A stretch of DNA of 64,000 nucleotides from Paenibacillus sp. R14(2021) (GCF_019431355.1 NZ_CP080269.1:2508501-2572500); one strand, 5' to 3'; positions 7,863-17,101 are shown, counted from the stretch's first letter. The notes: generated from the letters alone by a model not told the origin. Numbers and translations are program-made.

Positions 7863-9005
7863 TTATTTCAGCTGGACTCGATGGGGAAAGATCCGGTCGA
7901 CCATGGCGTTGAATTCCGCAATGAAGCCCTGAATCGGATGGCCAAGCCTCACATCGTTCATGTATGCCGTCATCCGATTAACAAAGTCCGGATTCGACGA
8001 TACATAGACTTCTTTGATTTGCGGTGACATGCGCTTCACTTCCTGCGCGATTCGATCTTTAAGGGACCCCGGTGCCGCGTTACTCATCTCCGTGCTGTTC
8101 TCGCTGTACGTTGACATGCCTCTTGACATCGGCAGCTCACGGTTCATCGCACTGTTCATGCTGGTACCGTAATTCTGGCCATTGTTCGTGCTGCCATACA
8201 TTCCGTTATTCGTACCGTTCATCGTTTGCGGTAAAGAACGGCCGACCATCGGGCTGTTTCCCGTCACACGGTTCACATCCCTTTCACCAGTGCGCATCAC
8301 GTTGCCGACATCGTTAACGCCGTTTCGCATCATGCGGTTTACGTCGCTTACACCGTTTCGTGTCATACGGTTCACATCGTTCACGCCAGTTCGTGTCATG
8401 CGGTTCACATCGTTCACGCCGTTGCCGATCACTCGGTTCACATCGTTCACGCCGTTTGCGATCACCCGGCCCATGTCGTTCATACCCTTCGACAGCATGC
8501 GTCCGACGCTTGGCACATTGGTCGATATGGAGCTTGCACGCGGACCTGTATGCATATTCGACATATAAGGCCGCATGTAAGCCTGCTGCGACCGGCTAAG
8601 CGGCGTTGGCGCAGTCAAGCTCATCGATTTAGGTCCCTTTGCATCTGCCCGGTCCTTCAAGGAAACGGCCACGTAAGCATTATCGTCGGTCAGCATGACA
8701 TAAGCTTTGTTCACTTCCGGCATACGTTCAATACGTTCGGCAATGGCGCTGCTCATTTCCAGCCGATAATTTTTGTGGAGACCGACCAAATTATTGCTGT
8801 TCAGCCGGTGTCCATCCACGCGGTTCATTTCGTTCATCTGATCATTGGCAAAACGGGTATTCAAAATCCGGTTGCCGTTCATGTCGTATTCCACGCTGTT
8901 GCCACGAATATTTCGGTTGCCAAGCTCGCCGTGATTGCTGCTACAACCTGCCAGCACCGTCGATATCATCGCTCCCGCTGCCAGCATCGCCCACTTCCGC
9001 TGCAT
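7863..9005 (-). CDS. YhcN/YlaJ-family spore lipoprotein with an 11-residue repeat insert
   Basis: The start chosen is the ATG at 9003-9005 behind CGGAGGATGAGACG. It opens a lipoprotein signal peptide ending LAGC, with Cys21 as lipidation site. The 380-residue protein has the two halves of a YhcN/YlaJ domain: an N-terminal part (about 75-125, AERIERMPEVNKAYVML) and a C-terminal part (about 315-375, with MSPQIKEVYVSSNPDF and HPIQGFIAEFNAMV). Known members are forespore- or spore-membrane lipoproteins of about 200 residues. Here a long Asn/Met/Arg-rich insert separates the halves and includes seven tandem 11-residue repeats (174-250). A terminator follows. The role is probably in the spore inner membrane; the effect of the insert is unknown. 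Confidence 0.85.
   Translation of the reverse strand: MQRKWAMLAAGAMISTVLAGCSSNHGELGNRNIRGNSVEYDMNGNRILNTRFANDQMNEMNRVDGHRLNSNNLVGLHKNYRLEMSSAIAERIERMPEVNKAYVMLTDDNAYVAVSLKDRADAKGPKSMSLTAPTPLSRSQQAYMRPYMSNMHTGPRASSISTNVPSVGRMLSKGMNDMGRVIANGVNDVNRVIGNGVNDVNRMTRTGVNDVNRMTRNGVSDVNRMMRNGVNDVGNVMRTGERDVNRVTGNSPMVGRSLPQTMNGTNNGMYGSTNNGQNYGTSMNSAMNRELPMSRGMSTYSENSTEMSNAAPGSLKDRIAQEVKRMSPQIKEVYVSSNPDFVNRMTAYMNDVRLGHPIQGFIAEFNAMVDRIFPHRVQLK
8256..8486 (-). repeat. Seven tandem 33-bp repeats inside the YhcN-type gene
   Basis: Exactly 231 bp = 7 x 33. In the coding direction each unit encodes an 11-residue motif close to GVNDVNRMxRN; units one and seven are the most divergent (GMNDMGRVIAN and GERDVNRVTGN). 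The period is a multiple of three and the units vary mainly at residues 8-11, so the array can expand or shrink in frame. Confidence 0.95.
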
Positions 9006-9329
9006 CGTCTCATCCTCCGTTTCATCATCTGAACCGTACTGATGCGGCCCGATAATAGCGTTAGCCGAACGGGGGAGAGCTATGCTTGGCAACTTTTTAG
9101 CTATTGAGCCATTTGGGCTCCTTGCTTCGATCTCCGATCCACGCTGATTCTGCAGCTGCACGCCACCACAACGACTACAGAAGTATCGCCATCGAAAGTG
9201 AACGATCTCAACGAGGGAACGATCGAAAACTGCTTTACAGAAGCGTCCCCAACACTTATGCTAAACCAAGCTACAGTCATATTTTTCCTATTTCTGTACA
9301 TATTCTAGTCAAACATCAGGAGTGAACTT
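9006..9329. other. Intergenic region, divergent promoters presumed
   Basis: 324 bp between divergent genes. The coding frame of the lipoprotein stays open upstream to 9161, but that stretch has no signal peptide or RBS. On the minus strand GAGCC-CAAAT-GGCTC (around 9105-9119) could form a small stem. I see no convincing -35/-10 pair and no RNA gene. Confidence 0.4.
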
Positions 9330-10508
9330 ATGCGAACGATCAAAAGAACAGGTCTGCTTGTACTAATGCTTATCTTCGCAACATCCCTATTGGCAAATCT
9401 ATTATATGCAGAGGCGGTAAACCCCGTTAAGAAAATGATTGCCGGAGGCGGTCGTAGTCTTATTCTGCTGCAGGACGGCACGCTCGTGATAAGAGGCGGA
9501 GGATTTCTTGAGCATTACGATAAACATGGCTTTGGCGTGCTTAGTAACGGGAATAGCAACTGGAAGGATATAACGGCTTCGGGAAGTGCGATATATGGCA
9601 TAAAAAATGACGGGACGATGTGGGCATCAGGATTTAACGATGTCGGGCAATTAGGAACTGGCGATACGGATACGGGCCAAAAAATGAGACAAATCGGGAA
9701 GAACAAGAAATGGAAAATAGTAACGAGCGAATATGCCCATGCGGCGGCAATTGCCGAAGACGGCTCCTTATGGACATGGGGGCTGAACGGTGGAGGTCAG
9801 ATTGGCGACGGCACGTTAACGAACAGACATGTCCCGACGAGGGTAGGTACTGCTACAGATTGGATAGAAGTATATACCGGAACCTGGAATACCGTAGCTG
9901 TGAAGCGCGATGGAAGCGTATGGGCCTGGGGGAATACTTGGGCCAGCATAATAAATGCAGAATATGCTACAAAGGGTAAAAAGGCTGTAACGAAGCCGCT
10001 CAAAATAGTGGATAAACTGAATTACAAAAAAATGTCCATCGGCTCGCAAGATACCATGTTCATCAAGAAAGACGGCACTTTGTGGGGCTGGGGATACGAT
10101 TATAAGCGCAGCGCCTATAATCTTACTAGAATAAGCAATGAGAAATGGAAGGACGTTGCAGTCGGATCTTCGGAATTCGGAAGACCTAGCTATGCGATCA
10201 AGGAAGACGGCACATTATGGACCATTACAAAGCAAAGCATGGAAAAAAAGCAAGCAGGTGTTACTCGTAGCGTGCTTTCTGGGGTACAAATCAAAAGCAT
10301 CTCTACGGATCATGATTGGAAGGCGCTTGCAGAGCAGCCGGATAGCAGCAATAATATGATCTTTATGAAACAAAATGGAAAGCTTTACGGCCTAGGTTTT
10401 AATAGTAGTGGGGAATTGGATGAACCAAGAGCAAATAAACCGTTTAAAGAGCTTTCTGTAATCGGAGAACTGACTGCCATTAATAACTATTACATTCAAA
10501 GCAAGTAA
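9330..10508 (+). CDS. Secreted RCC1-repeat beta-propeller protein
   Basis: Starts behind an AGGAG RBS. Residues about 7-27 form a Sec signal peptide (LLVLMLIFATSLLANLLYAEA) with likely cleavage after an Ala. The mature part carries RCC1-type blades of about 50 residues, each marked by a DGTLW/DGSLW turn and WGxN: KNDGTMWASGFNDVGQLGTGD, AEDGSLWTWGLNGGGQIGDG, KRDGSVWAWGN, KKDGTLWGWGYD and KEDGTLWTITK. This is the alpha-tubulin suppressor/RCC1 fold, common in exported bacterial proteins and used for protein or carbohydrate contacts. It has 392 residues and no catalytic motif or sorting signal that I can see. It has its own terminator. Its place in a stretch rich in spore genes is suggestive only. 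Confidence 0.85.
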   Translation: MRTIKRTGLLVLMLIFATSLLANLLYAEAVNPVKKMIAGGGRSLILLQDGTLVIRGGGFLEHYDKHGFGVLSNGNSNWKDITASGSAIYGIKNDGTMWASGFNDVGQLGTGDTDTGQKMRQIGKNKKWKIVTSEYAHAAAIAEDGSLWTWGLNGGGQIGDGTLTNRHVPTRVGTATDWIEVYTGTWNTVAVKRDGSVWAWGNTWASIINAEYATKGKKAVTKPLKIVDKLNYKKMSIGSQDTMFIKKDGTLWGWGYDYKRSAYNLTRISNEKWKDVAVGSSEFGRPSYAIKEDGTLWTITKQSMEKKQAGVTRSVLSGVQIKSISTDHDWKALAEQPDSSNNMIFMKQNGKLYGLGFNSSGELDEPRANKPFKELSVIGELTAINNYYIQSK

Positions 10509-10558
10509 ATCGGATTGTTCGGATGATGCCGATCCGATATGGCAGCAGGACGTATCGT

Positions 10559-10588
10559 AAGCCCGGCATGATATTGCCGGGCTTTATT
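10559..10588 (+). terminator. Terminator of the RCC1 gene
   Basis: AAGCCCGGCA (10559-10568) pairs with TGCCGGGCTT (10575-10584), followed by TATTTG. 10589-10733 lies before the first germinant-receptor operon and should hold its promoter; no confident SigG box was found. Confidence 0.7.
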
Positions 10589-10733
10589 TGTTGTTCTTCC
10601 TGGATGCTGAGCGCGGAATACTCGCGAACCAGCAGTTCGCTTAACCAACAATGTTTACCGGGGACATCTTTGGATAAAACGGATGATTTTGGATAAGGTA
10701 TTAACATTACTTTAGCCAAAGGAGCGCATTTCA

Positions 10734-12287
10734 TTGAAATTCCGTAAATATCGTTCCGCAAGGATTGCCACAGAACCTGTTCTACATGCTCCTCATGCCG
10801 GCTGCGATATTCCGATCGTGTCAACCCTCTCGAAAAATGAACAACTCTTAAAAGGGATCTTCCAAAATTGCTCCGATGTCGTGTTCCATTCCACTCCAAC
10901 GCCCATGCATACCGAAACGCTCGCTCTATACATCAACGGCTTGCCCGATACGAAGCATTTGGATGATATCATCCTGAACTCCCTCATCGGCTCCGACTCG
11001 CAGAGCCCGCAACAGGCGTTTCACAAGAATTTTACCCCTGTCAGCATGTCAAGGAAGGTAGCATTACTATCCGACGTCGTTGATAGCGTCTTAGGAGGCG
11101 AAGTCGTTTTTCTATTTGAGGGAGAAGAGCATGGCCTTGCGGTATCCGTTCAAGGTAATGAAAGAAGGGCGATTGAAGACCCGCCTTCGGAGCCGGTCAT
11201 TCGCGGCCCTCGCGAGGGATTTGTGGAAAGTTTATTGACAAATACAAGCTTGTTGCGCAGAAGGCTGCGGAGCGCCAATTTAAAAATCGAGATGTCTGAA
11301 ATCGGACAGCTCTCCCGTACGGAGGTCGCAATCGTTTATTTGAAAGACATTGCGAAAGATGAGCTTGTGAACAACGTTCGTGACCGACTAAATCGTATCC
11401 AAATCGACGGGGTGCTGGAGTCTGGATATATCGAGGAATTTATCGCGGATGCCCCGTACTCGCCGTTCCCCCAAATTCAAAACACAGAACGCCCTGACGT
11501 CGTGATTGGGAGTCTTCTTGAAGGAAAGGTAGCCATTATAACCGACGGTACCCCCATCGCATTGATACTGCCAATGACTTTTTGGGCCGGGCTGCAGGCG
11601 AGCGAAGATTATTACGAAAGATCGTTCATTTCGACGCCTATTCGTTGGCTGCGCATATTATTTACGTCCGTATCCTTATTACTTCCTTCCATGTACGTTT
11701 CGCTAGTGAGTTATGACCATCCGGCTTTGCCTACCAATCTCCTCCTTAGCATCGCATCGTCGCAGAGACTGTCCCCCTTTCCGGCTATCATCGAAACGCT
11801 TCTAATGGAGATCACGTTTGAAGCCTTGCGCGAAGCAGGGGTACGACTTCCCAAAGGCGTGGGCTCCGCAGTCACCATTGTCGGCGGAATCGTCATCGGA
11901 CAAGCGGCCGTTCAGGCGGGCTTTATTTCAGCCCCGGTGGTTATCGTTGTCGCAACTACGGGAATCGCATCGTTCATCATTCCCCGGTATAATTTCGGAC
12001 TGGCTTTCCGTTTGTTAAGATTCCCGCTGCTTCTGTTGTCTGGTTTCATGGGCTTCTTCGGGTTAATGATTGGCATTATTGCGATTATCATTCATTTAGC
12101 TGCGCTCCGTTCCTTTGGCTTGCCCTACCTCTTTCCGGTGGCACCTCTGTCGATGGTTGGATTAAAGGACGTATTTCTTCGTAAGGCGTGGTTCAGTATG
12201 AACTTACGACCAAGCTCGGCGGCTCAAAATAACCTCTTAAGGATACCGCCGGAACAGCAGCCCGATCAACGCAACAAAGGGGATTAG
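10734..12287 (+). CDS. Germinant receptor A subunit (GerA family), operon 1
   Basis: 517-residue GerA/GerKA-type protein, the large membrane subunit of a nutrient germinant receptor in the spore inner membrane. Conserved blocks are visible: RGPREGFVESL, a soluble domain ending PFPQIQNTERPD, AIITDGTPIALILPMTFW, and the C-terminal membrane region with EALREAGVRLPKGVGSAVTI and VGGIVIGQAAVQAG. The start is a TTG at 10734 with AAAGGAG 9 nt upstream. It is first gene of an A-B-C-D operon with an 18-bp gap to the B gene. It is closer in sequence to the operon 3 A subunit (46.6-48.1 kb) than to the facing operon 2 A subunit. The germinant is unknown. Confidence 0.93.
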   Translation: MKFRKYRSARIATEPVLHAPHAGCDIPIVSTLSKNEQLLKGIFQNCSDVVFHSTPTPMHTETLALYINGLPDTKHLDDIILNSLIGSDSQSPQQAFHKNFTPVSMSRKVALLSDVVDSVLGGEVVFLFEGEEHGLAVSVQGNERRAIEDPPSEPVIRGPREGFVESLLTNTSLLRRRLRSANLKIEMSEIGQLSRTEVAIVYLKDIAKDELVNNVRDRLNRIQIDGVLESGYIEEFIADAPYSPFPQIQNTERPDVVIGSLLEGKVAIITDGTPIALILPMTFWAGLQASEDYYERSFISTPIRWLRILFTSVSLLLPSMYVSLVSYDHPALPTNLLLSIASSQRLSPFPAIIETLLMEITFEALREAGVRLPKGVGSAVTIVGGIVIGQAAVQAGFISAPVVIVVATTGIASFIIPRYNFGLAFRLLRFPLLLLSGFMGFFGLMIGIIAIIIHLAALRSFGLPYLFPVAPLSMVGLKDVFLRKAWFSMNLRPSSAAQNNLLRIPPEQQPDQRNKGD

Positions 12288-12305
12288 AATGAGGGGGCCC
12301 GTAAT

Positions 12306-13409
12306 ATGAAAACAGAGAAGCTCTCGCCGTGGCAATTTATCATTATAACGTGTGTCTCGGTATTGGGTACGGAAATCTTTAACATCGCTGCCTTCCCTGC
12401 ACAATTCGCCAAGCAGGACGCATGGTTGTCCGTCTTGATTGCCCCGATTTCGGGGGTTTGGTGCATACTGGTTACAACCTCGCTCGCTGCCCGTTACCCT
12501 AACATGACAATTATCGAGTACAGCAGGCGCATTTTAGGAAAATGGTTAAGTAAGATAGTGGAAATGTACTATTTGAGCGTGCTTTTCGTATACACTTGCG
12601 TCATTTCAAAGGTCATCATCGATTTGATCGTGTTGATTTCCCATCCGCTCACCCCTCATGTTGTCATACTGATCATGCTGTTCAGTGTCTGCGGAATCGC
12701 TGCTTGGTATGGAATAGCAGTCATCGGCCGATGCGGCGAGATCATTTTTCCGATCATGATCGTCATCGCTCTCTTGATCTTATTGTTTACGATCCGAGAT
12801 TGGGATTCCCTATATCTTCGCCCTGTTGCGGAGCACGGGCTGCTTCCGATTTTGCGGGGTGCCGCTGTGCCCAGCGGATGGCATGGCGAACTCATGCTTA
12901 CGGCGTTCTTGATTCCGCTGCTGAACCAACCCGGAAAGGCCCGTAAGGCATCGCTGTACACGACGGTTATCATTACGCTTTTTATGCTGAAAACCGTACT
13001 CGAATGTACGCTTGTCGAAGGCCCGCTCGTCTCGAAATTCCCGTTCCCTTACGCGGCGGTTATCCGCTACATAAGTTTAGGTGACGTGCTAGAACGGATC
13101 GACCCCGTTTTTTTACCGATTTGGGTCTCCGCGGGATTCCTTAAACTGGCTACGTTTCTTTTTGTCACTTGTCTCTGTCTCAGTCGGATCTGCCACGTGA
13201 ACAACCAGAGAACGGTTACCCTGCCGGTAATGCTCGTCATTTTTGTCGGAACGCTTTGGACGATGAAGAGCGCGCCGGGAATGGATGCTCTCTTGCAGTT
13301 CTACTTCTATTCCTTCCCCGTCGCAAGCTTCATTGCTGCCAATCTAATTCCGTCCCTTCTGTTAGGCATTGATTGGATTCGTTCAGCTTGGAGGGTCGCA
13401 CATGATTAA
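12306..13409 (+). CDS. Germinant receptor B subunit (GerB-type permease), operon 1
   Basis: 367-residue integral membrane protein of the endospore germination permease family, related to amino-acid/polyamine transporters (APC superfamily), with about 10 hydrophobic segments. The B subunit contributes the germinant-binding site in known receptors. The N-terminus (KLSPWQFIIITCVSVLGTEIF) and the first loop motif with AKQDAWLS are typical. RBS GAGGGGG. The last 8 bp overlap the C gene start, so translation is likely coupled. Confidence 0.92.
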   Translation: MKTEKLSPWQFIIITCVSVLGTEIFNIAAFPAQFAKQDAWLSVLIAPISGVWCILVTTSLAARYPNMTIIEYSRRILGKWLSKIVEMYYLSVLFVYTCVISKVIIDLIVLISHPLTPHVVILIMLFSVCGIAAWYGIAVIGRCGEIIFPIMIVIALLILLFTIRDWDSLYLRPVAEHGLLPILRGAAVPSGWHGELMLTAFLIPLLNQPGKARKASLYTTVIITLFMLKTVLECTLVEGPLVSKFPFPYAAVIRYISLGDVLERIDPVFLPIWVSAGFLKLATFLFVTCLCLSRICHVNNQRTVTLPVMLVIFVGTLWTMKSAPGMDALLQFYFYSFPVASFIAANLIPSLLLGIDWIRSAWRVAHD

Positions 13410-14607
13410 CAAGTGCGCCGCGGCGAGTGCGATCATTGTCGTATGCTCGCTTATTACCACTGGGTGCTGGGACAGACAAGAAGTCAAAAATTTGGCGATT
13501 GTTACGGCAACCGGCCTAGACTACAACAAGGACGGTACGTATACGCAAAGCGTTCAGATCGCGATTCCGTCACCGACGACGCAAGCCAGCGGCGGCGGCA
13601 ATGATCAAAAAACTTTTTTCGTCATCTCAGCCAAAGGAAAAACCTTAGCCGATACGCGCCAGCATTTGCAGCAAACCATACATCTTAAGCTGTATTATTC
13701 GCATCGCAGAGTGATCATCATCGGCGAGCAAATGGCGAGAAACGGACTGGAACAAGTGCTTGACAGCTTTCATCGAGAAATTGACATGCGGATGAGGAAC
13801 ATGGTGTTCGTAACCAAAGGAACGGATGCCGCTGCGATGCTGAAATCTCCGGTAACACTTGAATCCATTCCAGCCGATCAGTTTCGGTATCTGCATTTAC
13901 AACCCTCGGGCAGATCGACAACGATTATGAATTTCGATGCGACGGCATCTTCCGAAGGCATCGATCCGACTATGGGTGCATTCGAGGTGGTTCAAGAACA
14001 TTCCTCTGACGAATCGGCGACTTCTCAAACAACGGCTCCCAAGCCGCGCATCAAACTTTACGGCGTAGGGATATTCAAGAAATTGAAGCTGGTCGGTTAT
14101 CTGAATGACGAAGAAACCCGTGCCTTGAACTGGATCACAGGGAATATCACCGATTCTTACCTGACCACGTACATTCCGCAAGGACACGGTAATGTCAGCG
14201 TGCACATATTGGGGGCTAAGCGAGCCATTCATTCAAAAGTATTAGGCAAGACGATAAGAATGAACGTCTCTGTATCAGGTGAATGCGAGCTTATCGAAGA
14301 TGGTACCGATCTCGACTTTAGTCGACCTGAAAACGTAAAGCTCGTGAATGATATCCTCTCTTCGACAGTGAAGCGATCCATCGAAAATTCCGTGAAGAAA
14401 ACCCAGCAGCTTTACAAGGCGGATGTCTTCGGGTTCGGACGTATTTTCCACGCCGCGCATCCGCAGGAATGGAAGCAGCTCTCTGCTCCTTGGTCAACCC
14501 TATATCCGCAAGTTGACGTAACCGTTCATACCCAAATATCCGTTATCGGCAGCGGCTTCGCGAAAATGCCGCTGTACCGAAACGAAAGCTCAGGAGAGGT
14601 CAAATGA
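13402..14607 (+). CDS. Germinant receptor C subunit (Ger(x)C lipoprotein), operon 1
   Basis: The start chosen is the ATG at 13402 behind GGAGGG. It begins a lipoprotein signal ending at TTGCWDRQE with Cys22 as lipid site; CWDRxE after the cysteine is the family hallmark. About 401 residues, the usual length. C subunits are anchored to the outer leaflet of the spore inner membrane and are needed for receptor function. The gene overlaps the B gene by 8 bp and the following D-like gene by 4 bp (ATGA). Confidence 0.93.
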   Translation: MINKCAAASAIIVVCSLITTGCWDRQEVKNLAIVTATGLDYNKDGTYTQSVQIAIPSPTTQASGGGNDQKTFFVISAKGKTLADTRQHLQQTIHLKLYYSHRRVIIIGEQMARNGLEQVLDSFHREIDMRMRNMVFVTKGTDAAAMLKSPVTLESIPADQFRYLHLQPSGRSTTIMNFDATASSEGIDPTMGAFEVVQEHSSDESATSQTTAPKPRIKLYGVGIFKKLKLVGYLNDEETRALNWITGNITDSYLTTYIPQGHGNVSVHILGAKRAIHSKVLGKTIRMNVSVSGECELIEDGTDLDFSRPENVKLVNDILSSTVKRSIENSVKKTQQLYKADVFGFGRIFHAAHPQEWKQLSAPWSTLYPQVDVTVHTQISVIGSGFAKMPLYRNESSGEVK

Positions 14608-14840
14608 AGGAGATCCTGAACGTTCTGTTATTCTCTACGTTGGTTTCCGCGGCGACGATCATTCAAGTTCGCAGACTCATTCGCAAAAACGAGCGGAAAA
14701 CATCCATGACGTACATTGCGGTAATGATTGTTGTCGTGTTCATGTATGCCGTTGTGACCCTGAAAGCAAAACTCATGTTTAATCCGATGAGCATTTTGCA
14801 GATCCCTTTGGAGAATATCGGTAAATACCTGTTCAAATAA
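14604..14840 (+). CDS. Small two-helix membrane protein, likely germinant-receptor D subunit
   Basis: 78 residues, translated through an ATGA overlap with the C gene. Two hydrophobic segments (about 4-20 and 33-54) are separated by a basic loop (RRLIRKNERKTS). Small two-membrane-helix D proteins are encoded within or beside many ger operons in Bacillus and modulate receptor activity. Size, topology and position agree with that class; I cannot confirm it by similarity. The facing operon 2 has no such gene. Confidence 0.65.
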   Translation: MKEILNVLLFSTLVSAATIIQVRRLIRKNERKTSMTYIAVMIVVVFMYAVVTLKAKLMFNPMSILQIPLENIGKYLFK

Positions 14841-14867
14841 TTAACATCGACAACCCTATACACTGCA

Positions 14868-14905
14868 GGGGCCGGGTGCACCTCGTAATCGGTGTCCCGG
14901 CCCTT
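14868..14905. terminator. Hairpin between the two convergent ger operons
   Basis: GGGCCGGG-GCACC (14868-14882) pairs imperfectly with GGTG-CCCGGCCC (14891-14902), a GC-rich stem in the 76-bp gap. The T run is weak, so termination efficiency is uncertain. Confidence 0.45.
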
Positions 14906-14916
14906 GCTGTACGACT

Positions 14917-15993
14917 TCATTTTCTGATTCCCATTTCTCTAAGCTTCACCTTAACATGCAATTTAACGTCTACCGTTCGATATTCTTTCTTCCATTCATC
15001 TTCATGCCAATTTCGCGTTTTACTCCTTACGAAATCCCCTAATCCAAGCGGATCGATCCCTGCTTCTTTAAACAATTGGATGAGACCCATTCCATTCGCG
15101 GTAAGATCCTTTTCGTAACGGTCTTTGATTCGCTGCTTCGCTTCCATTGGAAATCGAAGCCCTCTCGATTCAATCAATTCGCCGCTTAGGCTCAGGTTTA
15201 TCGTGATTTTCGGAGGCTTCGTTTGTTTACTGACGTGATAACTTACGTTCGAACCCACGTCTTGAAGCGCAGCGTAGGATCCATCGTCCAGCTTGGCCTC
15301 CAGGACACCTTCCTTCACCTTGCCTAGAAGGAGCTTCATGAGCCGCATCTGCTTCTCGTTCAGCGCCATCACGTATTTATCGTCCTTAAATAAAGCCAAT
15401 CCGGCTATCATGACTTGATTATTTTGCAATTTAAGGAGAGGCAGAAAAGGGTCCATGCCTTTGCCCAAATAGGCGTACTCGAACTCGTGCAGGGTTTGCC
15501 TCGGCACTAACCCGCTTCGCACGTTCGTATCGAGCAGGTTATACAAAAAGATCCCTTTCTCCGCATCGGAACTGAAATTCGCCTGCAGCAGCTCCTTTGC
15601 ATTGCCATCGACAATGGCCAAATACATCCTTCGCGAAATTTGAGCGTCTCGCAAAGCCACATCCAAATTTATAGCCAGCCCTTTCGCCGCCAGATCTTTC
15701 CCATATAGCAACACCGATAGCTTACCGGAATTAATGGGCCGATCGACTTGCATGTCCATTAAATCCTTAATCGTCTTGGCCGTGTGGCCGACCTTGGATT
15801 GCAATAGATTCGACACGGCACCCGGTTTCCCGGCTTGAAATTTGGGCATCGCCATCGTTAATTCGATTTGTTCGTTCGGCGCCTCATCCATGGCGCAGAC
15901 CATGAACAGGGAAATGCGATCGACAATTTGCTGCTTCACGCACCCCGTTAACAGAAAACAGATGGCAAGCAGGAGGAAGAGAATCCGCTTCAT
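14917..15993 (-). CDS. Germinant receptor C subunit (Ger(x)C lipoprotein), operon 2
   Basis: 358 residues with a lipoprotein signal ending LLTGC (Cys18), then VKQQIVDRIS in place of the usual WDRxE. The body keeps the Ger(x)C pattern, including a C-terminal domain that starts near PKITINLSLSGELIE. It is clearly divergent from the C subunits of operons 1 and 3, so this receptor belongs to another subfamily. It overlaps the B gene by 4 bp. Confidence 0.88.
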   Translation of the reverse strand: MKRILFLLLAICFLLTGCVKQQIVDRISLFMVCAMDEAPNEQIELTMAMPKFQAGKPGAVSNLLQSKVGHTAKTIKDLMDMQVDRPINSGKLSVLLYGKDLAAKGLAINLDVALRDAQISRRMYLAIVDGNAKELLQANFSSDAEKGIFLYNLLDTNVRSGLVPRQTLHEFEYAYLGKGMDPFLPLLKLQNNQVMIAGLALFKDDKYVMALNEKQMRLMKLLLGKVKEGVLEAKLDDGSYAALQDVGSNVSYHVSKQTKPPKITINLSLSGELIESRGLRFPMEAKQRIKDRYEKDLTANGMGLIQLFKEAGIDPLGLGDFVRSKTRNWHEDEWKKEYRTVDVKLHVKVKLREMGIRK

Positions 15994-17078
15994 ATCGTTC
16001 TTCTCGCCATCATTCTGATTCTATTGACGATAAACAGGAACGGAACATACGCATAAATCATATAAAAACCGAACTGGGTTAACGTCGTTTGCACGTCCTC
16101 GATTCGATGACGGTCCGGGATCAGACATACGGCAATAAAGACCATAATGATCAAGAACGGCAGGACGGTCAATTGCTTCACGGTAAACATGAATTTCAAC
16201 ATGCGGCTGGAAGCCCACAAGCAGAAGCAGATGATCGGAATGACCGAGAGGATCTGCGAAACGGCGCCGACGAATTCGAAGCGTTCGATAAAAGGAAATT
16301 GGACGAATTTATATTTGGTTAATTGCGGCCATATTTCCTTCGATAATTGTTCGGGCTTGAACAATAACAAGGAGAAGAAAATAATAATCAGGTAAGTCAC
16401 TGTCGTAAGCAAGTTAGCCCAATGTGCCCATTTTTGCGATTTGTTCGGCGTTCGAATGAACGTGTAGCAGAAAAAAAGCATCTCCACGCCCATAAACGGA
16501 AACGTCATTCCCTTCCCTGCTTGGATGATCGCGCCAAGCGAATGATCTAGCACGGGCGTTAAATTGTTGAAATGAAAAAAACCGGCTGCAAAAAACACGA
16601 CGATCACCGTAAGATAACGCACGGAGCAAACCACGCAAATGCCCACGATAACTCGAAATCCGCCTGCTGTGATGTAATAAGCAAGCAGAAGCAGAACCAA
16701 TGCCAATGCCCATGTTACAAGCTCGGGAAACAGCCATACTTGTATGATTTCGATAAACTCCCGCAAATAAAAGCATGCAACGGTCAGGAAGTACGCGATA
16801 AAAATCACGTTCAGGCTCTCTCCTGCCCATTTTCCGAAAAAAAGGCGATGAATCCGGAATAGATCGGTTTCATGATGGTTGAGAATGTCGTATATCATCC
16901 AAATGATGACGTGGAAGCTAATCCCGCATAGAATGACGCTGATCCACGAATCTTGGCCGGCGGCTTGAATCAGCTTGTTCGACATGGAGAGGTATTCGTT
17001 TCCGATTTGCATCGAATTAAATAAGATAAAAACCAGGAAAGGCGATATAGTCAAACGCAGATGTTCCGTTGATTTCAT
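15990..17078 (-). CDS. Germinant receptor B subunit (GerB-type permease), operon 2
   Basis: The start chosen is the ATG at 17076-17078 (MKSTEHLRLTISPFLVFILF) behind GGGGGTG. An in-frame ATG at 17105 overlaps the A-gene stop as ATGA and would add nine residues. The product is 362 residues, all membrane segments and short loops. The motif MSNKLIQAAGQDSWISVIL corresponds to the AKQDAW loop of other GerB proteins. Middle gene of the A-B-C operon, ending in a 4-bp overlap with the C gene. Confidence 0.9.
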   Translation of the reverse strand: MKSTEHLRLTISPFLVFILFNSMQIGNEYLSMSNKLIQAAGQDSWISVILCGISFHVIIWMIYDILNHHETDLFRIHRLFFGKWAGESLNVIFIAYFLTVACFYLREFIEIIQVWLFPELVTWALALVLLLLAYYITAGGFRVIVGICVVCSVRYLTVIVVFFAAGFFHFNNLTPVLDHSLGAIIQAGKGMTFPFMGVEMLFFCYTFIRTPNKSQKWAHWANLLTTVTYLIIIFFSLLLFKPEQLSKEIWPQLTKYKFVQFPFIERFEFVGAVSQILSVIPIICFCLWASSRMLKFMFTVKQLTVLPFLIIMVFIAVCLIPDRHRIEDVQTTLTQFGFYMIYAYVPFLFIVNRIRMMARRTI

Positions 17079-17101
17079 TTTTGCATCACCCCCGAGCCGG
17101 T

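Noticed and set aside
8256..8486. Regularly spaced 33-bp repeats, considered as a CRISPR array.
   Set aside because: Units are directly adjacent with no spacers, and they are in frame within a clear coding sequence.
9006..9161. An upstream extension of the YhcN-type lipoprotein by 52 residues.
   Set aside because: It would bury the lipoprotein signal peptide internally and lacks an RBS, while the internal ATG has both signal peptide and RBS.
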